This document shows, piece by piece, positions 55,135 to 64,000 of a stretch of 64,000 nucleotides of DNA. The stretch is from Platerodrilus igneus (lineage: Eukaryota; Arthropoda; Insecta; Coleoptera; Lycidae): positions 1,935,884 to 1,999,883 of the forward strand of contig JARFIW010001176.1 in the NCBI GenBank assembly GCA_036346225.1. The letters are read 5' to 3'. The notes under the pieces were generated by a model. It ran no database searches, had not been told where the DNA came from, and was given only the letters and a program-made list of their open reading frames with translations. The position numbers and the translations under genes are program-made. Every line of letters begins with the position of its first letter. Positions within the stretch are counted from its first letter, which is position 1.

Positions 55135-57357
55135 ATTTATTTATTTAACTACTTTGCTTACAAGAAGCGGTGGTAGAATAAAAAGAAATTTATATTATTG
55201 TGCTATAGCATATATTATATATATATATTGCTGTGAATCTTCTCATATCTGCTGGTACTGGCCCTTTCAAAAAAACATTCGAGCCCCACAGTTTGGGCGT
55301 CAAGAATGCTGTGAATCCTTTTTGAATTACCTGGTCCGTCGTCTTTCTTCTGTTAATCGCCTCGGCTGCTCCTCTAGATAACTTACATCCTCAATCATAA
55401 AAGAAACAAACACATTCCTACCAAAAACATCAACGTTAACTCTATTTACATCAATATTCAGAATACATTAAAATTTCAAAATTAAAACTCAGCATAAATT
55501 TCAGTTTTAAAAAGAATTTCAAGATTAATTTTAGTATCATTTTACTGTGCATCCAAAATTAAAGTCCTTGTTGGATGCCTACTAATTAATATAACAATAT
55601 AAGCAGACCGAGTCTGAGTATAAAGGAGCATCTACCACCCCTTTACGTTAATTAACCAGGTTCGTCTAATTGAGCTCAAAGACACCCAAATTTTCATCAT
55701 ATTCCTGAACATCAAAACAAAATACCCTTTTACTTAAACAAGCAAATTTCATCTTAAAATTAAACGTTTATGGTTAGAACAATTTCACTAATGTCCATTT
55801 AAAGTAAATCAATTATAAAGTCATTCAATACACACAAAAATGTCAAACAAAATAGTATAATTTACCTGAAGGTTACTGTCCTCGTAGCTTCAAAGTATCG
55901 TTTCTTTAGTTAATCACACCATTCAACAGGATTATATTTACGGCTTCTGATTCTCTACGCTTTTAAAATTTTCTCCATCACCATCCATTCAAAGTCGTTT
56001 CTGGGCCTTTCCGGAACTCCTCTGTGTTTATCTGACCCTTGTTTCCTGGATCCAGACACGTATTTGAACCATTTAATTATTAACACCCCCGAAAAATAGC
56101 AAAGAAATTCCTGCTTCTGTCACCAATATACGCCAAAAAACTGCCTACTTTTGTGTATACATTCGTCGTTGTAAATTTTGCTAATTGGTACAGTGAAACT
56201 AAATTTTATTACCTTGTATCTAAGTGCACTGAAGTACATTCATGTTAGCACGTAAATAACAAGCTATTTTGAATCACTAAAATATACTAGCAAACTTTAA
56301 ATTATTTAATCAAACTAAAATGCCCGGTTTAATATCTTCAATCAAGTCGCGTATGTACGAGCTTTTAACGCATCGAATCGTCAAGAGTCTAAGAGAGCTT
56401 GTTTATCTTCATCTCGGTATATATAGCAAAAAGCCTGTCTGTCGGTCTGTTCCCCAAAACGGGTAATTCTAAAGAATTCCTCATTCTATGTTCCCAGTCT
56501 GTTGCTCATACGTCGATTTTTACAATTTTCACTCGCCCCATTCAAATCTCAGAAAATTTCCACACGGCACGCAAGCATGTCCGAGAAAAACTAATTGATT
56601 TTGTACAGAAATTGTTGTTCTACCTCTGATATTTGCATCCTATTTTTAACCAATTGTGACCCCAGTGACGTTGCTTAAATCCCGCCTTCTACAATATGTG
56701 TCTTTGCTTGACGATTTTCTCTTTCCTTCTCTACCGTGTTCTTATTGGTGCAACTTGATATTCTTTATTATCGATTATTTTAGTCCACATGGAGTGTGAA
56801 ATAACCAGCTTTAGCAATTCTCGTAACTATTATGCGACGTTTTCCCCAAGATTCTATGAAACATTAATTATCTGCAAAATTTACGCGAATGTGATATTTA
56901 AACTACGCAGGTGTTCAAAATAATATTAATTCTCAGAGCTTTATTCCGTGGTATTTTAATCTTGGGTTTTACAAGTTTCTATAGGTATTATATGTTATTA
57001 ACGGTTTAATTAACTCCAATTAAAATTGATTTCTATCCTTTTATTTTTAGCGAATACAACTTAAATATTAATTATTATCGTACACTTTGTTTTACTACGG
57101 TTACTTAAAATAGGGTTAATTAATATAAACTTTGTACGTAATTTCTCTTTGTTTAGGAATAATTACATTACAGCATGAGCTTTTCACTACTGCTTCGTCT
57201 TATAAATAATTTAAATTTCTTATTTTTACTGAAACAACCGAGTTTATTTATGCTTCATGGTTTTAATAACGCGTATTATTTAATGAAATTCCTTATACAC
57301 GGTGATTAAAATCATTTGATGTGATTATTTAATTTTCTACCCTGGTCTAAATATGAG

Positions 57358-57410
<53 letters not shown>
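55135..57410 (-). mobile_element. LTR retrotransposon fragment in R2
   Basis: On the minus strand a TATATATACC box (about 56425) with an initiator-like CTCTCTTAGACTC (about 56395) and, about 250 bp on, TGGCGTATATTGGTGACAGA and AGCAGGAATTTC (56145-56115) look like an LTR promoter and the primer-binding/leader region of an insect Ty3/gypsy-type element. So 57410-56142 would be an LTR and 56140-55135 a short piece of the interior. The fragment is bounded by (TA)n on the right. A 45-codon open stretch (about 55380-55240 minus: NRRKTTDQVIQKGFTAFL) is not recognised. Target duplication not clear because of the TA repeats. Confidence 0.55.
57360..57405. repeat. (TA)n microsatellite
   Basis: About 22 TA units at the right edge of the LTR fragment. 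Confidence 0.95.
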
Positions 57411-57414
<4 letters not shown>

Positions 57415-58707
57415 CCCAATCCCAAAAGTCAGGAGCTGATAGGTGTGAGAATTTTAGAGCAGTTAGTTTAACTTCTCATGCTTCCAAAATACTAACAATA
57501 ATAATTAAAAATAGAGTAGAAGCTTTGACTGAGAATTATTTAGGCGAAGACCAATATGGTTTTCGTAAAGACAGAGGGACTAGAGAACCGAATACTAATG
57601 ATTAGGGTAATTATCCGAAAAAAGGTTACAAAAAAATAAAAAGACTCATTTCGCGTTTGTAGATTTAGAAAAAGCATTTGATAGGGTTAATTGGATTGTT
57701 ATGTTCAGGGTTTTGCAAAAAATAGCAATCTCTCATAGGGATAGAAAAATTATTTACAGTCTATATAAAAACCAAAGCGTAGTAATTAGATTTGATGAAA
57801 TAGAAAAGGAAGCTAAGATTAGAAATGGTGTTAGACAGGGTTGTATACTGTCTCCCTTGATTTTTAATGTTTATATTGAGGAAGCTTTAAACTTAGCTAG
57901 AGAGAAAAAAGAAATAGGTATTAGTGTACAGGGACAGAAAATAGACATGTTACATCTTGCAGATGATATAGCCATTATAGCAGAGTCTAGAAAAGAGGAG
58001 AGTTTTTAAATATTTTAGATGAGATACTACAGAGTAACTATAGTATGAGAATTAACTCAGTAAAGACAAAGATAATGACAAGTGAGTTACAGCCTAGTTC
58101 TAAATCAAAATTAAAAATAGGTAATACCGAGTTAGAGGAGGTAGATGAATTTTGCTATTTAGGTAGTATAATTACAAAGGATGGACATAGCAGAAGGGAT
58201 ATAGTAGCTAGAATAGCTCAAGCTAGAAAAAAGTTTTTAAAAAAGCAAAACTTACTAATAGCTAATAGTATTAGTTTAGATAATAGAAAAGTTTCCTAAA
58301 GTCAAATGCGTATGGGCGTTCTACTATACGGTAGTGAGACTTGGATAATTAAAGAAGTAGATAAGAAAAAGATAGAAGCTTTTGAAACTTGGTGTTATAG
58401 GAGAATGTTAAAGAGTTGGACAGATAGAGTAACAAACGAGAAAGTTTATAGAAGGATAGGCGAGGAACCCTGTATGTGGAAACAATTGAAGGTCAGGAGA
58501 GATAGAATGATAGGGCACCAGTTAAGACATGAGGCACTATTTAGTAAAGTCTTAGATTATAGACTACCACCAAATAAAAATAGAGTAGGGAGGCCTAGAC
58601 AAAGCTATATTAGTCAAATTATTAGAGATTTAGGTTGCGAAGGGTATGCAGACCTTTTTAGACTAGCTCAGAATAGACAAGAATTTAGAGCTGCGTCAAA
58701 CAGACTT
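57411..58707 (+). pseudogene. R2 reverse transcriptase, C-terminal part
   Basis: The frames read IPIPK and CENFRAVSLTSHASKILT, DQYGFRKDRGTREP, FVDLEKAFDRVNW (catalytic Asp), RNGVRQGCILSPLIFNVYIE, MLHLADDIAIIAES (LADD in place of FADD), VDEFCYLGSIITKDGHSRRD, MGVLLYGSETWIIKEVD, VRRDRMIGHQLRHEA-like and RVGRPRQSYISQIIRDLGCE, ending LAQNRQEFRAASNRL at 58707. Frameshifts near 57430, 57590, 58008 and 58298. Compared with R1 the GQG motif is intact here (RQGC). Confidence 0.85.
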
Positions 58708-58989
58708 TAAATAAGTTCGAAAACAAAACAAAAAAAAAATAAAAATCAGTTAACTAAAGGTCACCATGACGTAACTCACAATTAGTTAGCGGTCTGGCAT
58801 GTTGGTAGCGTTTCGTTGCTTAAGCCTTACCATAACATATAATTTAACACTTTTCCTTTTTTGAAGCGTATAACCAGGTTATATTCCATTTCCTTATAAA
58901 TGGTAATCATGTAAACATGTTAGAGTTCTTTAACAACCATGAGGTGGCTAATATCTATGTAGAGCCAGGTGGATAGAAAAAAGATAGAA

Positions 58990-59150
58990 GGATATAGGAA
59001 GACCTAGACCAAACTATATTAGTCAAATTATTAGAAATTTAGGTTGTGAAGGATATGTAGAGCTTTTAGATTAGCACAAAATAGAAAAGAAGTTAAGAGC
59101 TGCGTCAAACCAACTTTAAGTAAGGTCGAAAACAAAATGATGATGATGGG
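58990..59150 (+). repeat. Second copy of the R2 3' tail
   Basis: AGGAAGACCTAGACCAAACT, TATATTAGTCAAATTATTAG and GCTGCGTCAAACCAACTTTA repeat the end of R2 (58590-58710) about 410 bp downstream, followed by AAAATGATGATGATGGG. It is a short 5'-truncated copy or a tail duplication, like the arrangement behind R1. Confidence 0.8.
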
Positions 59151-59159
59151 AAAGCAAAG

Positions 59160-59470
59160 TTGTTAATATAATAATGAATCGCTTTAGGAACGTCAAATGC
59201 ACGTTATTTTGAGTTTCTAACAAGTGTACATGTTAAATGTGGTGTAGGGTTTATGTCATGCAAATACAAATTCACTCAAAATTAGCATTCAACATTCGAA
59301 CTTAACCTAAACAAAGGATTTTCAGTAAATTCTTTGTTTGTAAAATATTAAATAAGTTCTTTTAGGAATTATCATGGTCAAGGGCAAGGTCAAGTGTTGC
59401 TACATTTAATATAAACAACCCATAAAAATTGCCTGTCTGTCTATCACTTGTTTGTTTTCACATTTCACAC
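59160..59470. other. Nothing recognised
   Basis: AT-rich spacer between the R2 tail and the 147-bp repeat. Confidence 0.4.
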
Positions 59471-59730
59471 ATTCTTTTCATTCAAAGCTCTACCTGTTTT
59501 ATGAAACTGGATATTCCTTTGTTGGCTTAAATATAAGCATCAACCTTCAATTTATTTTAGGGTTTGCAAGTTACCAAGAACTTGGAATACATCAGTGTTT
59601 GTGTACACATTGTAAGCATCTTTTCCATTCAAAGCTCTACCTGCTTTATGAAACTGAATTTTTGCGAGATTAACAAAATCATCAGCCTCAATTTATTTTA
59701 GGATTTGCAAGTTACAAACATTTACGAATT
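59470..59730. repeat. About 147-bp direct repeat, two copies
   Basis: CATTCAAAGCTCTACCTG occurs at 59477 and 59624, followed in both copies by TTTATGAAACTG, CAATTTATTTTAGG and TTTGCAAGTTAC. Both copies diverge by about 15%. No coding. Confidence 0.75.
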
Positions 59731-59859
59731 TTAGAGCTATTAATTTTGAACATATTAAGTATAAGTATTGCAAACAATGTCACCGATAGGCGTAGGGATA
59801 CTATAGCAAAAGTTCCGAAACCATCATTTTGACATCTAATTATATTAAAAAGAAATTAA

Positions 59860-60655
59860 TGTCACCATCATCATCATCATTACCATGTCTTCAGTTCTGG
59901 AACTGGTTAACCACGTACCTACATTGTTTCCTATTCTGAACTAATCTACACATTTCCTTGAAATTTCCACTGTCTGCATATTTCACTATCTGCGCATAAT
60001 CTGATCTAGGTCTACAGCTACCTCTCTATTTTCCTATCTCTGCTTGTAATATGGCACACGATATTCGCCAAAATTCCTTAGAATGTATCATGCACTTCTA
60101 TTTCTCCTATTTTTTTTTGTTTTCCACATATATCTTTATTCCCCTACTATTTCTATAACCTCTTTATTATTAACTTTGTCTGTCCATGCTGTCATTATAG
60201 ATCTGAAGCATAACATTCTAAAAGGCTTCTATATTTTCCTGTCTGCTTTTCATACGGCGTGGTCCATATTTCATAAACGTTCAGTGCTGTGCTCCACACA
60301 TATGCTTTCAACAATTTTTTCACCCTTGTTTCTGTTGTCTTCAAATATAGTCTCTGCTCTTCAGTGTTACATACAGCACAGTTGCCCCTCCATTGTTTTG
60401 TAAATATATACCCTATTTCACCGATATTCAGTAGCATGTGAAGAGGGTTAACCAACCTGCAGCTACCAAGATGCCCCAACACTTAAACATTTGCAGAATG
60501 AATAGTTTCCCAATAAATCCTTTCGCAACAATGGAACTGGTTTGACACGTAACCTCAACATTTCTATTCTTAACTAGACTACACAGTTACCTGAAATTCC
60601 CACACCCTAGATGATACAGCTCGGTTCCTCTTTTATTGTTTTCTACATAAGGTAA
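59860..60655 (-). repeat. Old 3' tails of the R1 family, minus strand
   Basis: ATCATCATCATCATTACCAT begins the copy, then the reverse complements of the R1 boxes: GAACTAATCTACACATTTCC (LAQNR region), TGCTTTTCATACGGC, TGTGCTCCACACATATG (YVWSTAL region, 60290). A second tail starts at about 60520 with the TTGTGCAAG-like and CTACACAGTTACCTGAAATT boxes; the box at 60440-60480 (GATGCCCCAACACTTAAACA) equals the marker repeated behind R1. All closed by stops. Confidence 0.7.
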
Positions 60656-60656
60656 C

Positions 60657-63600
60657 AGCACCAATTATTGACACCGCACTAAAAGTTGACACATACAAAA
60701 GATTTCTGTTCAAATAAGCTCAATTTTTCTCAAACACTATTTAAAATTGCCACTAAAAACATATTGCGCCTTCTAGGTATACTGTATATACTCCACAGCA
60801 GGTAAGCCACAGTTTTCAAAATGGTGGATATTAAAGTGAAGCTTGTTGCTACTCTTACCTCATTTTACATTATTTGTTACTGAATCTGTTAAGGAGGTGA
60901 CAATCTTTACAAGTAAGTATTGTAATTTCTATTTCTGTTTTTAAAATATCGATTCTTGCAAACGAGGATGACTAGATTAAAGAGTTATTTTCAATTGATT
61001 GTCTGTTAATATAACTTTTAGTTTTCTTGAAACATATGATGTCAACTACTGGTAATTAAACCTAAATTTACAAATAGGGTCATTTTTGCTCGTTGTAGCA
61101 TGTTGATTCAATGAACGACCTTTCGCTATGGGAATCAACTTTTTCTTTATATTATGTCCAATAGTTGACACCTGTCAATCACTAGCTAAATTATAGGTGT
61201 CAATTTTTGGTTCCAGAATATAGTCATACTAAAGTTTTCAAAATGCCTCCAAGAAAGGGACACATGTTTCAATATACTGAAGCCGATATGGAAACAGCAA
61301 TTCAAGATGTTCAACGTGGAGTTCCAGTTGTAACAGCTGCAAGATTGTACAGTATTCCTAGAATTACACTTCTTTATAAAGTTAGAGGTAAAACTCCCGT
61401 GAAAAGAAAAATGGGCAGGAGATCATATTTATCAAATACTCAAGAAGAAATATTAGTCACCTGGGTAAAAAAGGTTGCGAAGGCAGGATTTCCTGTAACA
61501 AAAGACAAACTCTTAGACAGCGTGAAAAAGTTGGTTGATGAATTAAAAATTGATACGCCCTTTATAGATGGACGCCCTGGTAAACGCTGGTACCAAAGTT
61601 TTTTAAAACGCCATCCAGACTCATCAACTAGAGTAGCTCAAAATCTTACTTCAACTAGAGCATCTGTTACAAAACAACAGATAAGTAATTGGTTCGAAGA
61701 AGTAGCTGCTTATCTGAAAGAACACAATTTTTTTGAAATTTTATTAAACCTTTCTCGTGTTTTCAATTCAGATGAAACAGCTTTTTTTTTTAAATTCAAA
61801 GGGTAATAAAGTTTTGGCAGCTAAAGATGACAAATCTATATATCAGCAGGTTAATGCGGATGAAAAAGAATGCCTTACTGTAATGATTGCTGGAAATGCT
61901 GCTGGTAGTGTTGTACATCCTATGGTAGTTTTTAAGTACGAAAGGGTACCTAGAGAACTATGTCTAACTGTTCCTAGGCCTTGGGGTATTGGACGTTCAG
62001 AAAATGGCTGGATGACCAGCGAGACATTTTTTGAGTATATTTCAAACATATTTAATACATGGTTACACAAAAACAAAGTTCACAAGCCAGTTATTCTTTT
62101 CATCGATGGGCATACATCTCACTTGACTTATCAAGTAAGTAAGTTCTGCTCTGAGAAAGACATTATTTTAGTTGCATTGTATCCCAATGCAACTCATCTA
62201 CTACAACCCATGGATGTTGTGATATTCCGATCATTAAAGGGCGCTTGGAAAAATGCTGTACATCAATGGCGTATTGAGAATATTGATTTTCCTACATTGA
62301 AGAAGGTCCATTTTTGTCCTTTATTAAACAAAGTAATCCAGGAAAAATTAGTGCCGACAATTTTGCAAAATGGATTTCGAAAATGTGGCTTGCTTCCTTG
62401 GAATTCAAAAGCTGTATGTGGTAGTGAAACATTCTTAAAAACAGAATATGCTAAAAATTTGAAATTTGTTCAAGAGTTGGAATCTGGGATTCTTTTTATG
62501 GAAAAATATATAGATAAGGATAAGATTTCACTTTTCAAAACCAGCGATGAATGGTCCGGTAGTACAGAAGACAAATCTTTGTACGAGTTCTATAAAAAAA
62601 AAACATCTTCTTTGCTAAATCAAACAAGAATGGAAATTGAGGATCCATTAAAACTTGAAATAAGTCAAAATGAAAATAATTTAACAGGCTTAACAAATTT
62701 TAATAAAAACGAACAAAATCTTACATTATCTGTACATGATAGCCAACACAATGAGCAGGTGGTAGAAGCGTTTGTAATACCACCAAGCGAAATCCATACG
62801 CCAAAAATAAACCTAGACTGTAATATTCTTACTACTGGTGTAGCTTCAAGTTTATATCCAGAAGCAGTAAGACCTTCCAAAAATAGTCTGTCAGAAACGA
62901 TTGCTGGCGATCAACTACACTTAGGATGTAAAACTCCTGAACCTGAAAGAGCATTGCTGTCACCATTAAAAGAGACTGAAAATTTTAAAGCCCAGGATTC
63001 TGATAATGAAATTGCATGTTCAAAATCCAATATTTTAATTCCCAGTCCTTTTAAGAGAGTTTTATTTTGGTCGGGACCCAAACAAAATCTCAAAAAAAGA
63101 AAAACTGAGAAAATTTCAGCTGTTGTTTTTATCGATTAACTGGCAAAAATATTACGAAAATAAAGAAAATAAAAAGGCAGCAATTATTAAAGAAAAGAAC
63201 AGAAAAGCTGAAGAACGTAAACTACGAAAGGAATTTAATAAGAAAATGAAAAAACAAAAACTGTTGAAGAAACAAAATAATGAACGAGATGCTGCACAGA
63301 AAAAAAAGTTAAGAGAGAAGTCTATTTTAATGATACAAGTTCAGAGAGTAGTGAAGAGTGGGTAGTGTCTGGGGATAATTTAGATGATATTGATTCTGAA
63401 AAAGAAGAAAGTGAAAATAGTGAAGTTAAAGAAATCAGTACGGAAAACCTTAAGAAGATGATTTTTTGTTGGTTAGTTTTCCAGGAAAAAAGAAGAACTA
63501 TAAATATGTGTGTATTGTTCAAAAAATTGTTGATAAATGTGAGGTTGAAGTAATGGCAAATGATATGCTGTGATGTGAACAAAACTATATTTAGACAAAA

Positions 63601-64000
63601 TGAGACTGATGTTAGTATTATTAACCAAAACCAAATAATTGATAACCTCACAATGCCAAAATTAACTTTAAGTGGAGAAAGAGTAAAATATAAATTCCCA
63701 GAACCGATTACCGTTGACGGTTAAAGCTTTTTATGTTGCTGTCAACTATTGGTTTTTATAGTGTCATACTTTAGGCATTTTTGTTTCGTCCCATGTCAAT
63801 CCTTAGTGGTTAATTATGTAAATCTTAAACTTTACTTTTTTAACTACTATATTAAATATTTTGAAAATGTTTTTATGTTATATCTTTGGTAATATACATA
63901 TACAGTGACTGAAATAATTTTGTTTTGATTTACTTACTAAAAATGTTTTTTTATAAAAATCCATAATATTTTCCTTAGTATGTCAACTACTAGTGCCTTT
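60657..64000 (+). mobile_element. Pogo-type DNA transposon, right end at or just past the window edge
   Basis: The left end AGCACCAATTATTGACACC matches the reverse complement of the last bases of the window (GGCACTAGTAGTTGACATA), so the right inverted repeat is reached at about 63995. GTTGACA/TGTCAAC boxes recur inside both ends. A long transposase with few errors fills the middle. Pogo-group elements duplicate TA on insertion; the left flank is GTAACAGC, so the exact first base is uncertain. Confidence 0.8.
61243..63720 (+). pseudogene. Pogo-type transposase (CENP-B/jerky-like), nearly intact
   Basis: The ATG at 61243 starts MPPRKGHMFQYTEADMETAI, a psq-type helix-turn-helix with AARLYSIPRITLLYKVRGK, then the CENP-B-type DNA-binding domain (GRRSYLSNTQEEILVTWVKK, RPGKRWYQSFLKRHPD). 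The DDE domain follows: VFNSDETAF (first Asp), ILFIDGHTSHLTY (second), LYPNATHLLQPMDVVIF (third, about 35 residues on). A long Ser/Glu-rich tail (62500-63120), a Lys-rich helix (ENKENKKAAIIKEKNRKAEE) and a C-terminal GKKKNYKYVCIVQKI block, ending EPITVDG at about 63723. Only single-base shifts break it, two of them in T-runs (61784-61793 and 63126-63130) and one near 63325, plus stops near 63570. Confidence 0.85.

Larger units (their letters stand above)
49995..58760 (+). mobile_element. CFDP2-type (RTE-like) retrotransposon copy R2, twice interrupted
   Basis: Same family type as R1 but a different subfamily. It begins with a leader that contains TATCGTAAAAGGCGATTAAAA and GGCGCAGCAGCC (50200-50240), common in this family. 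Coding parts: endonuclease start (50358-50713), endonuclease rest, linker and reverse transcriptase start (53772-55133), reverse transcriptase end (57411-58707). Two blocks separate them: 50714-53780 with tandem repeats, and 55135-57410 with an LTR fragment. A poly-A-like tail follows at 58725-58755. Confidence 0.82.

Overview
This window is AT-rich eukaryotic repeat DNA, most likely from an insect. The evidence is the mix of transposon families: BEL/Pao retrotransposons with DUF1758-type protease and DUF5641-type tail, two mariner elements, a Penelope-like element with GIY-YIG nuclease, CFDP2-type endonuclease/reverse-transcriptase elements, a hAT with DUF4371-like domain and a pogo-type element. 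I also see short (60-75 bp) phase-compatible introns. There is no operon structure, rRNA or tRNA, and no convincing intact host gene. Almost everything is mobile elements nested inside each other.

Layout. 1-7190: a minus-strand non-LTR retrotransposon (NLR-1) broken by a mariner (252-2092) and by a solo LTR (3765-6414), which is itself split by a second LTR-like element (4276-6299, target duplication CGCG). 7205-11500: a plus-strand CFDP2/RTE-like element followed by repeated copies of its own 3' end. 11620-28400: pieces, all on the plus strand and in collinear order, of one multi-exon gene or transposon gene of an insect-wide family with an RNase-H-like (DDE-like) look. It is split by a mariner (12294-14169), a solo LTR (14360-14946), a nearly intact non-LTR element NLR-2 (15363-about 20200), an unclassified repeat-rich block (20230-22500) and a hAT (24260-27091, perfect 8-bp target duplication).

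29113-43830: a BEL/Pao element (BEL-A, 5-bp duplication GTAAC) whose left LTR carries a 1.9-kb solo LTR and whose pol is interrupted by a younger BEL element (BEL-B, 33710-40121, duplication CATAG, two 404-bp LTRs about 98% alike). BEL-A sits inside a Penelope-like element (PLE-1). PLE-1 faces a second, truncated Penelope copy (PLE-2, to about 48205), which itself holds a solo LTR. 48205-50000 is AT-rich and nearly empty, with one unexplained open frame. 50000-58760: a second CFDP2/RTE-like element, split by a 3-kb block with a 16-bp and a 57-bp tandem repeat and by a 2.3-kb LTR-retrotransposon fragment. 59860-60655: old 3' tails of the same family on the minus strand. 60657 to the end: a pogo-type DNA transposon with a long, nearly intact transposase.

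The most interesting points are: NLR-2, where ORF1 and ORF2 share one frame and are separated only by a TGA in a CTA context (a classical readthrough context); a hairpin at the LTR edge kept by compensatory changes in four solo LTR copies; the 57-bp satellite, which is open in one frame as 19-residue repeats; a short array of repeated 3' splice sites; and the dispersed 16.7-kb gene. Coordinates of joins between nested elements come from matching flanks and target duplications by eye.
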